Below the pieces are notes generated by a model that was not told the DNA's origin, did not search any database, and saw only the letters and a program-made list of their open reading frames with translations. DNA of 64,000 bases, taken from contig NZ_NISK01000002.1 in assembly GCF_002205675.1 (NCBI RefSeq), forward strand, positions 186,001 to 250,000, read 5' to 3'. This DNA is from Sphingopyxis bauzanensis (GTDB lineage: Bacteria > Pseudomonadota > Alphaproteobacteria > Sphingomonadales > Sphingomonadaceae). Shown piece by piece: positions 47,632 through 56,902 of this stretch; the stretch's first letter is position 1, and each line of letters starts with the position of its first letter. A program made the position numbers and the translations under genes.

Positions 47632-48841
47632 CGGCCATGGCGTGCGCGTTCTGAACAATCGTCTTTTCAAGCCCGGGCTTGAGGATGATCTTGGTGTAAT
47701 CATCCTGATCGTCGTGCCAATGCCGGTACATCGCCGCGGCGTCTTCGAGCGGCGCGTGATGCGACACCAGCGAGGTCATGTCGAACTTGCCATCGCGGAT
47801 CATGTCGAGCAGCTCGCCGGTATAGCGCTGCACATGGGTCTGTCCGCTTTTGACGGTGAGACCTTTTTCCATCAGCTGACCGAGCGGAAATTTGTCGGCA
47901 AAGCCGCCATAGACGCCCGGTATCGAAACTCGGCCACCCTTGCGGCAGGCAAGGATCGCCTGGCGCAGGGCGTGCGGTCGGTCGGTGACACTGTAGAACT
48001 GGGCTTTGACCTGGTCGAGGATATTGTCGAGTGTGAAGCCGTGGCTTTCCATGCCAACGCAATCGATGCAGGCGTCGGGGCCGATGCCGCCGGTCATCTC
48101 GTCGAGCGCTTCGCGAACATTGACCTGCCGATAGTCCAGAATCTCGGCACCGAGCGATTTGGCGAGCGCGAGGCGCGCGGGGAAATGGTCGATCGCGATG
48201 ACTCGGTCGGCGCCGAGCAGCCTTGCCGACTGGATCGTGAACAGCCCCACAGGCCCGCAGCCCCAGATCGCAACTGTGTCGCCGGGTTCGATGTCGGCGT
48301 TGATCGCAGCCTGCCAGCCTGTCGGCAGAATGTCGGATAGAAAGAGGACGTCCTCGTCGGCGAGATCGTCGGGAATGATGACCGGGCCGATATCCGAATA
48401 CGGCACACGGACATATTCGGCCTGACCACCGGCATAGCCGCCGGTCAGGTGGGCATAACCGAATGCCGAACCCATCGCATGACCCATGAGAAGTTCGGAG
48501 GCATCCCGCGTTTCGGCGGGGTTGGCGTTGTCACAGGCGCTAAATTGCTGTTTTTCGCAAAAGAAGCACTGCCCGCAGCTGATCGTGAACGGTATGACGA
48601 CGCGCTGGCCCTTCTTCAACGAAGAGCCGGAACCCACGTCCACCACTTCGCCCATGAACTCATGGCCGACGATGTCGCCGGCGCGCATGCCGGGAATATA
48701 CCCATCATAAAGATGAAGGTCGGAGCCGCAGATTGCCGTTGAAGTCACACGCAAAATGGCGTCGCGGGGGTTGACGATTTCGGGATCGGGGACGGTTTCT
48801 ACACTGATCTTATGACGTCCCTGCCAAGTGACTGCACGCAT
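47624..48841 (-). CDS. Zinc-dependent alcohol/formaldehyde-type dehydrogenase
   Basis: 405 residues from the ATG at 48841 (GAGGAG upstream). MDR family: catalytic zinc Cys in AICGSDLHLYDG, GHEFMGEVVDVG, a structural zinc cluster CGQCFFCEKQQFSAC, and the Rossmann motif GCGPVGLFTIQSA. The pattern matches the glutathione-independent formaldehyde dehydrogenase-like group. It probably detoxifies aldehydes. The SRPBCC gene precedes it by 10 bases and is likely co-transcribed. Confidence 0.9.
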   Translation of the reverse strand: MRAVTWQGRHKISVETVPDPEIVNPRDAILRVTSTAICGSDLHLYDGYIPGMRAGDIVGHEFMGEVVDVGSGSSLKKGQRVVIPFTISCGQCFFCEKQQFSACDNANPAETRDASELLMGHAMGSAFGYAHLTGGYAGGQAEYVRVPYSDIGPVIIPDDLADEDVLFLSDILPTGWQAAINADIEPGDTVAIWGCGPVGLFTIQSARLLGADRVIAIDHFPARLALAKSLGAEILDYRQVNVREALDEMTGGIGPDACIDCVGMESHGFTLDNILDQVKAQFYSVTDRPHALRQAILACRKGGRVSIPGVYGGFADKFPLGQLMEKGLTVKSGQTHVQRYTGELLDMIRDGKFDMTSLVSHHAPLEDAAAMYRHWHDDQDDYTKIILKPGLEKTIVQNAHAMADA

Positions 48842-48851
48842 GATGGTCTCC

Positions 48852-49535
48852 TCAAATATGGGGCTGAGTCGGGCGCTCGGACGACCGCGCGGACGGCGAC
48901 GCGTTGCTCGTAACCTCGCCGGTTTCCATGAGCTGCTTGAAACGATGAAGATCGCGCCGGGCCTGAACCTCGGGCTCGCGCTGGAGCAGCTTGGCACCCC
49001 AGCGCCCCAGCGCACCGGCGGGCGGCGCATAGGCGAGGATCAGACTGACATAGGTGCCGCGACCATTTGGCGCGTCGCGAAACCGCACCTCACCGCTATT
49101 GGCAATATCGCTCGCATCCTCGCTCTGCCAATAGATCGCTTCGCCGGGAACGACCCGGGTGATCCGGTTGATCAGAACAACATGGCGTCCCGCTGGCGCC
49201 CGAACGGTCCAGCGCGACACGTCCTTGGCCTGCGGCTCGATGGCGATGACATTTTCCATGAAAGCGGGGAACCGCTCGACCTGCCAGGCATCGAACAGCT
49301 CCTGGCGCGGTCGATTGATCAGCAGGGACTTGCCGAACAGGGCGCGGTCGCTCGGCTTGTCGAGCGTCCAATGCGGCGCGTCGGTCGCTATCATCTCGGA
49401 GGTCCGATCCGTCACGCGTCGCTGGCGCCAGCGCATCAGACCGGCACCGATGGCAGCGACCCCCAAAAGCGATGCCGCCACCAGGGCGGCTCGGGAGGCG
49501 GGCGCGGGATGTGCAGTTGGCAATCTATAAGACAT
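48852..49535 (-). CDS. SRPBCC-family membrane-anchored protein
   Basis: 227 residues from the ATG at 49535. One membrane helix (about 15-36), then a START/polyketide-cyclase-like domain (LLINRPRQELFDAWQVERFPAFMENV, then GEVRFRDAPNGRGTYVSLILAYAPP, then DLHRFKQLMETGEV). Such proteins bind hydrophobic ligands. It lies upstream of the dehydrogenase on the same strand. The frame continues upstream to 50204 but without similarity. Confidence 0.82.
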   Translation of the reverse strand: MSYRLPTAHPAPASRAALVAASLLGVAAIGAGLMRWRQRRVTDRTSEMIATDAPHWTLDKPSDRALFGKSLLINRPRQELFDAWQVERFPAFMENVIAIEPQAKDVSRWTVRAPAGRHVVLINRITRVVPGEAIYWQSEDASDIANSGEVRFRDAPNGRGTYVSLILAYAPPAGALGRWGAKLLQREPEVQARRDLHRFKQLMETGEVTSNASPSARSSERPTQPHI

Positions 49536-49816
49536 GATGAATTCCAGACGGGGTGGATGAGGAGGTTGCGGCGTTTGTCGTGACGACAACTTACCGACGC
49601 GCGGACCGGTGCGATGTTCCGTCGCTGCTTCGACCTCCGTCGCTGCTATGCGGGGCGAGGCTGCGCCGCAGGCTATTCCGGATGGCGCCGAATTCCTTGC
49701 CGCACGGTGCCGGGGACGCGGGGTGCGGGCCAAGGCGATTGCGAAGCGAGCCTTAACGCAGGTTGCTAAATAGCCGCGCTCCGCCAAGCGCGCTGTCCTT
49801 GGATCCGCAGCCCGTT

Positions 49817-50123
49817 TTAAGCCTGCTGCGGCCTGATCGCATGGCCAGCGGCGGACGGCTCGCTTCCGAGCGCCGCCGCTAACCTGTCGCCTTTCGTCTC
49901 GCGATAGCCATGCGCCGCCGCCCGATAAGCAAGACGTCCTTCGTCGAGCGATTGTTCGATCGTGATCAGGCTCATGCCATGATCGGCCACCAGCTTGCGA
50001 AACGCGCTCGGCTCGGGTGCAGGCGCCCGATAGGTGACGGTCAATATGACGATACGGCGCTGCGCCCGCCCCTTTTTTTTCGGCCAGCGTTCCGTAGAGA
50101 TCGAAGGCGATAAGCTGCTTCAT
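49817..50123 (-). pseudogene. Small conserved-looking gene split by an A8 frameshift
   Basis: From the ATG at 50123 (GGAGA upstream) the frame reads KQLIAFDLYGTLAEKK and meets a run of eight A (50080-50073 on the minus strand). Beyond it, the product continues sensibly only in another frame: RRIVILTVTYRAPAPEPS, then ITIEQSLDEGRLAYRAAAHG. Seven A would join both into a 101-residue protein. The break may be a true mutation, a sequencing error or a slippage site. No family recognised. Confidence 0.6.
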
Positions 50124-50324
50124 CGGGCGGTCTCCGGTTTGGGACGAGGATCTGCCGGGCTGACCGCCCACTCCAAAAAAGTCTCGTGAAGAATTGGTTC
50201 CCACAAAGCGGCGGCGCGGGGAACGATCCTTGGCCTCTGCGCTTTGAGCGAGGATGGGGGCCGCAACAAAGCATCAACGGCTGTGCGCAGCGCGGCGCTG
50301 CGTATAGCAACGGAGCAATTGGCA

Positions 50325-51443
50325 ATGGCATTTGCGACCGACAAACTCATTTTCGGGCCCGACGACGTCGATCTTTCCCGATCACCGCTGGCCGGCCACT
50401 TTGCCGCCGAGACTTATGTGCTGGGTGCCTTCAATCCGGGTCTCGCGAGACTGCCCAATGGCAATCTGCTGATGATGGTTCGCGTTGCCGAAGCGCTGGT
50501 GCAGCCGATCGACGACGGTCATGTCCGGTGCATACGCTGGTCGGACGGTCGTTTCAGTCTCGACGCCTGGCCGCTTGCGCTCTGCGATACCGCCGACCCT
50601 CGCAAGTTTCTCGTCCGCGGCGGCGCCTGGCGCGTGATGGCGCTGACATCGCTCTCATGGTTGTTGCCCGTCGAGCTCGCGCCGGACGGGCTTGAGGTGA
50701 TCGCGGTTCACTACGACCGCGCGATCGCGCCGCATGCCGATTTCCAATGCTATGGCATCGAGGATGCCCGGATCAGCCGGGTTGGCGAGCGCTGGCTGAT
50801 GACGAGCTGCTCGGTCAGCCCGGAGCGTCACTCGACCACACTCTACAGTTCACTCGATGGTCTCGACTGGCGCTTCGAGGATATTGTCCTCGATCATCAG
50901 AACAAGGATATGCTGATTTTCGAGGGACAGATCGACGGGCAATATTGGGCCCAGACACGGCCGCTCGGCGATCTGTATTTCGCATATCCCCCCGATTCCC
51001 CCTGGCGGGCGGGGCCGTCGATCAACCTCGCCACCTCGCCCGATGCCCTGCACTGGAAACCGCACCGCCGGCCGGGTATTCGTCCGCACGCCGACACGCT
51101 TGCCACCGCGCGGATCGGTGGCGGGACGCCCCCGATCCTCACCGACGCGGGCTGGCTTACGCTCTGGCACGGGGTCGAGCCGAAGGAGATCGTCGGCATC
51201 TATCGCACCTACTGGTCGCTGCTCGCCGCCGACGACCCGGCGCGGGTACTGCGCACTGATCATGCGCCGCTGCTCGAGGCCAACCCCGTGCTCACGAGGC
51301 CGCTCGAAGACAAGATCTATGTCCGCGATATCGTGTTCAGCACGGGCATTGCCGACGGCGGCGACCATTTCATTATAGCATCGGGCGAAGCCGACCTCGC
51401 CTGCCGGATTACCCATATTCCCAAAGCGCGTTTTGGCCTCTGA
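50325..51443 (+). CDS. GH130-family mannoside phosphorylase/hydrolase-like enzyme
   Basis: 372 residues from the ATG at 50325 (GGAG upstream). Five-bladed propeller of family GH130: FNPGLARLPNGNLLMMVRV, then CYGIEDARISRVGERWLMT with the expected catalytic aspartate, then the QNKDMLIFE strand and GGTPPILTDAGWLTLWHGV. Family members phosphorolyse or hydrolyse beta-mannosides. The protein is cytoplasmic. The cluster of sugar enzymes nearby (GH13, GT4, partial GT) supports a saccharide pathway. Confidence 0.85.
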   Translation: MAFATDKLIFGPDDVDLSRSPLAGHFAAETYVLGAFNPGLARLPNGNLLMMVRVAEALVQPIDDGHVRCIRWSDGRFSLDAWPLALCDTADPRKFLVRGGAWRVMALTSLSWLLPVELAPDGLEVIAVHYDRAIAPHADFQCYGIEDARISRVGERWLMTSCSVSPERHSTTLYSSLDGLDWRFEDIVLDHQNKDMLIFEGQIDGQYWAQTRPLGDLYFAYPPDSPWRAGPSINLATSPDALHWKPHRRPGIRPHADTLATARIGGGTPPILTDAGWLTLWHGVEPKEIVGIYRTYWSLLAADDPARVLRTDHAPLLEANPVLTRPLEDKIYVRDIVFSTGIADGGDHFIIASGEADLACRITHIPKARFGL

Positions 51444-51551
51444 GCGATCAACCGGTCACGGAAATTGCTCCAGGTTAAGGCATTCGCGCGCAACCGCGGC
51501 GGGCCGCGTGCCGTTGCTGCGACACGGGCAGGGCTGAACAAGGAGTGCGAC

Positions 51552-52049
51552 ATGACCAGCAGAACCGATCGCGACGCGACCCATATTCTCGCTACGGACC
51601 ACCGCGAGGTCGAGCGGCTGTTCGACACGTTCGAAAAAGCGCGCGACAGCGACAAAAAGCAGGCAATTGCCGAGCAAATTTGCACGGAACTCAAGATCCA
51701 TGCGCAGATTGAAGAAGAAATATTCTACCCCGCGCTTCGCGGCAAGATCGACGAGGATCTGCTCAACGAGGCTTATGTCGAGCATGACGGGGCGAAAACG
51801 CTGATCAACGAAATCATGGCCGGCGGATCCGACGACGCCTTCTATGACGCCAAGGTCACCGTGCTCAAGGAACAGATCGAGCATCATGTCGAGGAAGAGG
51901 AAAAGATGCGCGGCAATATGTTCCAGCAGGCGCGCGCAGCAGATATCGATCTCGAAGCGCTCGGCGACGCGATGCTGGCGCGAAAACAGGAACTCAAAAC
52001 GCTTGCCGAGAGCGAAGGGCTGCCACCGGCCCAGCCCGTAACCATGTGA
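51552..52049 (+). CDS. Hemerythrin HHE-domain protein
   Basis: 165 residues from the ATG at 51552 (AGGAG eight bases upstream). Four-helix bundle with di-iron ligand candidates in DHREVERLF, HAQIEEEIFYPAL, EHDGAKTLI and HHVEEEEKM. Such proteins bind O2, NO or iron and are often stress-induced. A CCAGGTTAAGG motif lies at 51470-51480. Its TGA overlaps the GTG start of the cinA-like gene (GTGA). Confidence 0.88.
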   Translation: MTSRTDRDATHILATDHREVERLFDTFEKARDSDKKQAIAEQICTELKIHAQIEEEIFYPALRGKIDEDLLNEAYVEHDGAKTLINEIMAGGSDDAFYDAKVTVLKEQIEHHVEEEEKMRGNMFQQARAADIDLEALGDAMLARKQELKTLAESEGLPPAQPVTM

Positions 52050-52636
52050 CAATCATGGTCACCCCGTACCGACGCGATATCGACAATTGCGCCCACGAAC
52101 TGGCGGCGGCCCTCGCGGGCAGCGAATTGCGCATTGTGACGGCTGAAAGCTGCACCGGCGGCCTGCTCGCCGCTCGGCTGGCCGGGGAACCGCGTCTCGG
52201 TCCGCATCTGGACCGCGGTTATATCGTCTATTCGCCGCGTTCGAAGATTGAGGTCCTAGGCGCTCACCCCGCCGAGGTGGCCTGTTCGGACGCGGTGAAC
52301 ATGGCCGTGACCTTGAGCCTTGCGCGCGGGGCGCTCGCACGGAGCGGAGCCGATATTGCCACAGCTGTCACCGGATTTTGCGGCCCGCAACAAGCGCAGG
52401 AAGAGGTGGGCCTGGTTCATATCGCCTGCGTTCCGGAGGCGTCTCCGCCCGAGACGGCGACCTACCATTTCGGCGATATTGGCCGCGAGCATGTGCTCGA
52501 GCGCGCGACGGCGGCGGCACTCGCGCTGACGACGCGCGTGGTGCGGCGGCGCCGCGCTAGCAAGCCGCCGGCCGGCATTCCGGTGTCGCGGTGCGATGCC
52601 CCGGGGCCGCTAGTCCCGCCCCCGCAGCCGTCATAG
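52046..52636 (+). CDS. CinA-type (NMN amidohydrolase) domain protein
   Basis: 196 residues from GTG 52046 (ATG 52055 also possible). The CinA C-terminal domain keeps TAESCTGGLLAARL with the catalytic serine, GYIVYSPRSKIEVLG with the lysine, and AVTGFCGPQQAQEEVGLVHIA. The usual N-terminal MoCF domain is absent, as in PncC-type deamidases of pyridine-nucleotide salvage. The last 80 bases overlap the convergent Crp gene. Confidence 0.85.
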   Translation: MTIMVTPYRRDIDNCAHELAAALAGSELRIVTAESCTGGLLAARLAGEPRLGPHLDRGYIVYSPRSKIEVLGAHPAEVACSDAVNMAVTLSLARGALARSGADIATAVTGFCGPQQAQEEVGLVHIACVPEASPPETATYHFGDIGREHVLERATAAALALTTRVVRRRRASKPPAGIPVSRCDAPGPLVPPPQPS

Positions 52637-53309
52637 GTTCCTCAAGATAATTGGCGTCGAAGGCGGCCATGCGGACGAGGCGCGAAAAATCGACAATACG
52701 CAGGCGGCGGCGGCACAGTTCGATCACCCCGGAATTGCGAAGTTCGCGCAGCGTCCGGCACGCATGCACGGAAGTCATGCCAGTGAAGTCGGCGATGTCC
52801 TGCTGCGAGAGCGGGAAATCGCAGGACGTTTCCCGCGTCTTGCCACGCCGTTCAAGCCGCAAATAAAGCTCGCAGAGAAAATGCGCGATCCGCTCGGCAG
52901 CCGACTTGCACCCGATCGTGACAAGCCATTCGGCCTGCCAGCGCATCTCGGCAAGCGCCTCGCGCGCGAGAGCGAACCCGAGCGCGGCGTCGTTGCGCAG
53001 GCGCGCATCGAGGCGCGTGCGGTCGATGCGGACGGCGCGCAGCGGGGTCAGCGTCATCACCGACTGATCAGCGGCGCCGGCGACGAGCCAGGACAGATCG
53101 CAAATGTCCCCCGGTGCGTAAAAGCGGGAAATATGGCGGCGACCGTCGCGGAGCAGCTTGAAGCGTGCGGACCAGCCATCCTCGATATACCAGACCGCCG
53201 TAGGCAACTCTCCGCGTCGGATCAGCGGCTGCCGCGCCCGAAAACGGAGCGGTTGCGTTTCGGATTTCAGGGGTTCGATCAGATGAAGAACGGATGATAC
53301 GTTGGACAT
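52557..53309 (-). CDS. Crp/Fnr-family transcriptional regulator (paralogue 2)
   Basis: 250 residues from the ATG at 53309 (AGGAG upstream). The sensor barrel (AVWYIEDGWSARFKLLRDGRRHISRFYAPGDICDLSW) is followed by the winged helix LSQQDIADFTGMTSVHACRTLRELRNSGVIE. The C-terminal tail overlaps the cinA-like gene for 80 bases. It lacks an Fnr cysteine cluster. An 18-bp palindromic region lies upstream at 53371-53388. Confidence 0.88.
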   Translation of the reverse strand: MSNVSSVLHLIEPLKSETQPLRFRARQPLIRRGELPTAVWYIEDGWSARFKLLRDGRRHISRFYAPGDICDLSWLVAGAADQSVMTLTPLRAVRIDRTRLDARLRNDAALGFALAREALAEMRWQAEWLVTIGCKSAAERIAHFLCELYLRLERRGKTRETSCDFPLSQQDIADFTGMTSVHACRTLRELRNSGVIELCRRRLRIVDFSRLVRMAAFDANYLEEPMTAAGAGLAAPGHRTATPECRPAAC

Positions 53310-53374
53310 GGGCGCTCCTGGCCCCCCGCTCCTCCGGAACATGCCACCGCATCCACCCTCGTTCCTTAACGCAT

Positions 53375-53384
53375 GTTGGCCAAC
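53375..53384. promoter_or_regulatory. GTTGGCCAAC palindrome, candidate operator
   Basis: A perfect 10-bp palindrome extended by GC at each side (GC-N2-GTTGGCCAAC-N2-GC) lies 62-79 bases upstream of the Crp-type gene at 53309. It could be an autoregulatory site; no other copy was noticed. Confidence 0.35.
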
Positions 53385-53502
53385 GCGCATTTTGTCATCG
53401 GGATCGGGCAGCTCGCCGTTTTTCGGCACGAAGTCTGGCAATTAATCTCGCTCAACAATTTCGTCGCCGCCAATCCTTTTTCTGAAGCGTTACCAGTAAC
53501 GA

Positions 53503-53536
53503 ATAAGTGCGATGGCTGGATAAGTGCGATGGCTGG
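53503..53536 (+). repeat. Tandem 17-bp direct repeat
   Basis: ATAAGTGCGATGGCTGG occurs twice head to tail, about 185 bases upstream of the 741-residue protein. Its first ten bases (ATAAGTGCGA) recur at 56132-56141, upstream of the small protein at 56225. Confidence 0.8.
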
Positions 53537-53720
53537 ATGAAGCGACGTTGATAGGCGATCCTTGCTCTGCCGATTCTGGAAGCGATCGCGGCCGAGCTTG
53601 GCGCCTGAACCGGGGTTACCCCGGCAACGGGCGGTCGTCGAGATTCGGGTCGCCGGCGGGGACCCTGGGCGACCGCTGCCTCGGGCGAAGAGCCCTCACA
53701 TGGCCAAGAGAGGAGACGAC

Positions 53721-55946
53721 ATGAGAGCGCCCGCACGGAGCCAAAGCCAGACTTGCCTGACGCCTGATCTGCTGGCGCTGCGCGACCGGCTGGCGAGCGC
53801 AGTCGGCAAGCCCGAGGAAAGCTTTACCGTCGGCGATTTCGACGTCGAGATACGCCGTCTGGGAGCAGCACTGTGGCTGATCGGGCGTCGGCGCGCCCGA
53901 GGCGGGTTCGCGCTGCGCATCGCCGATTGGCTCGACGCAGCGCCGCTGCGTCGCCTCGCGCCCGCGACGGGAGAAACAGCCAGTTTTGCGGTGTCGAGCG
54001 CACTCGGCGAGCACCTAATTTCGTTCAAGTTCGGCGCCCTCACGCTTGCCTATTTTCGCATCGAGTGGCGCTTCACCCCGGCGGCACCTACCCTCCTGCC
54101 GACCGCGCACCGCGATCTCATTGCCCTTGGCGCGCGCGACGATCCCCTGGCAGCGACCGGACAGGTCCATGCCGTCCAGCGCGGCCCGAACACGGGCCTG
54201 GTTTATTTTGAAATGGAAGCGCCGGTCGCCGACAGCTTTTTCTACTTGCAGAACCTGACCGCGCTCAATGATTATTTCCGGATCACCGAAACCAGTCCGG
54301 CGGAGGTCGTCGGAGGGGTATGGCCCGAACTCGGCCTACGCCTTCCACCCGCCACCACGCACGATACCGAAAGCGCCCGTCCGCTCCCGGCCGGTGAAGC
54401 TGTAACCCTGTCGGACGCCATTCTGCTGGTCCGCCCCGAAAGCCCCCGCGATGAGCGCGAACGCGCGCGCCACTTTCTTCAGATGCTGGGCGGTGCCTAT
54501 CAGTTGCTCGAGCTGCCGCCGACCGAATTTCGCGACTGGATCGCGCGCGCCGAGGCCAGCCTGCGCGACCTCGATCGGGCACCCGAGGCGACCGTTCGCC
54601 ACTATGGCCACCGCTATCTTCATCCTTATACGGCGGCCGAATATCCCGATTCCATGGTCCAGCTGTCCGTCGTCGAAGCGCTTCACGGCTGGGGCCAATG
54701 GACCGGCGCCGCGCACCCGCTCGAGACCGAGTTCAAGGCAGGTCTTTCCCGCTTTTACGATCGCAAGCTTGGCGCGCTGCGCCGCTATCTCCCGAATGTC
54801 GGCGCCGACAAGGATGCCGATGCCGTCGACAGCTGGTATCTGTACCACCCGCTTCTCAACCTTGGAAAACTGGCGCTTAGCGGCGACAAAAGGGCTAAAG
54901 CGCTATTTGTCAAATCACTGGGCTTTGGCATTCGCGCCGCCCGCCATTTCCGCTATAAATGGCCGATCGAATATAAGATCGACGATTTCTCGGTCATCAC
55001 CGATACAGCCGATGCCGATGGGCGTGGGCAGACCGATGTCGGCGGCATCTACGCGTGGGTCATGCTCCAGGCATTTGAGCTGACCGACGAGCCTCATTAT
55101 CTGGACGAAGCGCGCGCCGCGATCGACGCCGCGATCGGGCTCGGTTTCAATATCAATTATCAGGCCAATCTCACCGCGTGGGGTGCAGCAGCCTGCATGC
55201 GGCTCTGGCGAATTACCAACCGCGACGTCTATCTGGAACAAAGCTATGTCTACCTGGCGAGCTTTTTCCACCATTGCGAAATCTGGGAAAGCCGTCTCGG
55301 CCATGCCGTTCACTATCGCAATTTTCTCGGCGCGACGGCGCTGCAGGACGCCCCCTATATGGCGCTGTACGAATGTTTCGAAAGCTTTGCCGCTTTCGAA
55401 CATTATCTGGCCGACAGCGGCCCCGACCTTGATCCCGCCGCGCGCATGCTGGTGTCTGAATATTGCAAATATGCGCTCGACCGCGCGTGGTTCTATTATC
55501 CCGATGCCTTGCCGAAAGAAGCAATTGCCGACGAGCAGCGCGAGAACAACGGCCACATCGACCGGAGTCTCGCGTTTCCGCTCGAAGATCTTTATCCCGA
55601 CGGGCAGCCGGCGGGACAGGTCGGCCAGGAAATTTACGGCGCCGGCGCCGCTTTTGTCTTCGCGACCCGCGCCTTCCACCAGGTCGAGGGTGCGCCGTTC
55701 CTGCTCTACTGCGACCATTTCGTCCGCGCGATCGAGCGGACCGGGTCGCATACGCTGATGCTGAGCCTTGCTGGCGGCGACACATGCACGGCGCGGCTGA
55801 GCTTCGTCCGCAAAAAGCGTCACAAGCTCACTGCCACACGCGTCGCCGCCCCCGATGGGGACATGCTTCGCCCGCACGACATAGGCCGCCACCGGATCGA
55901 TTACCGCGTTCCCGCCAACGGACGGTTCATCCTACAGTGGGAGTAG
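53721..55946 (+). CDS. 741-residue protein, probably an all-helical toroid enzyme
   Basis: 741 residues from the ATG at 53721 (GGAG upstream; ATG 53700 also in frame). I do not recognise a named family with certainty. Residues 1 to about 250 look like beta-sandwich sequence; from about 290 on, repeated helix pairs with aromatic residues (MVQLSVVEALHGWGQW, YLYHPLLNLGKLALSG, DVGGIYAWVMLQAFELTDEPHYLDEARAAIDAAIG) resemble the alpha/alpha toroids of GH and epimerase families. No signal peptide. GH130 and GT genes nearby suggest a sugar substrate. Confidence 0.75.
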   Translation: MRAPARSQSQTCLTPDLLALRDRLASAVGKPEESFTVGDFDVEIRRLGAALWLIGRRRARGGFALRIADWLDAAPLRRLAPATGETASFAVSSALGEHLISFKFGALTLAYFRIEWRFTPAAPTLLPTAHRDLIALGARDDPLAATGQVHAVQRGPNTGLVYFEMEAPVADSFFYLQNLTALNDYFRITETSPAEVVGGVWPELGLRLPPATTHDTESARPLPAGEAVTLSDAILLVRPESPRDERERARHFLQMLGGAYQLLELPPTEFRDWIARAEASLRDLDRAPEATVRHYGHRYLHPYTAAEYPDSMVQLSVVEALHGWGQWTGAAHPLETEFKAGLSRFYDRKLGALRRYLPNVGADKDADAVDSWYLYHPLLNLGKLALSGDKRAKALFVKSLGFGIRAARHFRYKWPIEYKIDDFSVITDTADADGRGQTDVGGIYAWVMLQAFELTDEPHYLDEARAAIDAAIGLGFNINYQANLTAWGAAACMRLWRITNRDVYLEQSYVYLASFFHHCEIWESRLGHAVHYRNFLGATALQDAPYMALYECFESFAAFEHYLADSGPDLDPAARMLVSEYCKYALDRAWFYYPDALPKEAIADEQRENNGHIDRSLAFPLEDLYPDGQPAGQVGQEIYGAGAAFVFATRAFHQVEGAPFLLYCDHFVRAIERTGSHTLMLSLAGGDTCTARLSFVRKKRHKLTATRVAAPDGDMLRPHDIGRHRIDYRVPANGRFILQWE

Positions 55947-56131
55947 CAGCGAGCTGGCTCGAGAATCTTTTGGATGTTCGCGCGCCGCGGATTGAATTCA
56001 TCCTCAGGTTGCGGTCCGCGCGAAGCTAATGCTCGATCCTGCATGCCGCGGTCGACCGCAAAGCGCTCGCTGCCAGCCGACCATTGGTGCTCGCGCAGCG
56101 CGACGATCGGCAAGCCACTTCGTAACCTGTG

Positions 56132-56141
56132 ATAAGTGCGA
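56132..56141 (+). promoter_or_regulatory. ATAAGTGCGA motif
   Basis: The same ten bases start each unit of the tandem repeat at 53503. Here they follow GTAACCTGTG; at 53503 they follow GTAACGA. It lies 84 bases upstream of the ATG at 56225, a plausible promoter or operator distance. The 278-base gap 55947-56224 otherwise shows no gene. Confidence 0.35.
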
Positions 56142-56224
56142 GGTAAAAAAAGCGCTTCGTGGTTCGCCAGGCAGCAACCTCCCGCGCCGCAGCCGGTTCG
56201 TTCACCGGAACTGAGGAGTGAGAT

Positions 56225-56485
56225 ATGGCCACGACCACCAAGCTTATCGGAATCATGACGCTGGGCGCATTGTTCTGGTTCAACCGCCGCCCGGGCCAGG
56301 CTGAACCTGACAAGGCCGAGGGCCATGCGGCCGCCTTTGCCGATAAGGAAACGGAGGCCGAAGCGTTCGACCAGACGCGCAGCGCAGGTCCGCAGGCCAT
56401 GCGGGATGGCGCACGGCACGACTGGGACCGGGTCGACGAGGCAAGCGACGAATCTTTTCCGGCCAGCGACCCACCCTCCTACTGA
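56225..56485 (+). CDS. Small protein with SFPASDPPS C-terminal motif
   Basis: 86 residues. One hydrophobic N-terminal helix (LIGIMTLGALFWF), an acidic middle, and the C-terminus WDRVDEASDESFPASDPPSY, a short motif shared by many small alphaproteobacterial proteins of unknown function. GAGGAG lies seven bases upstream of the ATG. Probably stress-related by position beside the catalase. Confidence 0.8.
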   Translation: MATTTKLIGIMTLGALFWFNRRPGQAEPDKAEGHAAAFADKETEAEAFDQTRSAGPQAMRDGARHDWDRVDEASDESFPASDPPSY

Positions 56486-56497
56486 GGAAATGGGCCG

Positions 56498-56902
56498 ATG
56501 AGAGAGCAAGCTTTCGACCTATCGCTACGGCAGGACGCCAATGCCCCACGCCCGGCGAGGCAATCGGGAATACGCGCGACCTACACGCTGCGTTACGAGG
56601 ATGACGCACTCGGAATTGAAAAACGCATCGAGTTTGAGGCGGTCAGCGCCGCCTACGCGCTCGAGATCGCCCGCGCCGAGGCCGAAGGCCGGCGGGCGCT
56701 TCTCCTCGAAAACGGTCGGCCGCTTTGCCGACTGGTGAAAGCGCTTGCCGGCGACGCGCCTTACTGGATCGTCGCGGACCGGCCGACATTCGACAACCCA
56801 GCCGACCCCAGTGAAGTTGCCAATTCAGCGAGAGGAATGACTTATGGCTCGATCGACGTCCGCCAAAGCCCCGGCCAGCAAGAGCGTGAAGACGCCCCCT
56901 GA
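56498..56902 (+). CDS. Hypothetical protein overlapping the catalase start
   Basis: 134 residues. The middle ([54 protein letters not shown]) looks like a compact alpha/beta domain; no family recognised. The 3' 59 bases overlap the catalase gene, whose ATG is 56844. It is probably co-transcribed with both neighbours. Confidence 0.65.
   Translation: MREQAFDLSLRQDANAPRPARQSGIRATYTLRYEDDALGIEKRIEFEAVSAAYALEIARAEAEGRRALLLENGRPLCRLVKALAGDAPYWIVADRPTFDNPADPSEVANSARGMTYGSIDVRQSPGQQEREDAP

Larger units (their letters stand above)
53310..53720. other. 411-base regulatory gap between two divergent genes
   Basis: No gene seen. Noted content: GGAAC...GTTCC inverted pair (53335-53365 region, spacing too long for EcfG), a GTTGGCCAAC palindrome at 53375-53384, a GTTACCAGTAAC palindrome near 53489-53500, and a tandem 17-bp duplication at 53503-53536. 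It should hold the promoters of the Crp gene (minus) and the 741-residue protein (plus). Confidence 0.6.

Noticed and set aside
53335-53365. GGAAC...GTTCC inverted pair before the Crp gene
   Set aside because: Spacing of 20 on both strands is too long for an EcfG promoter; kept only as part of the gap description.
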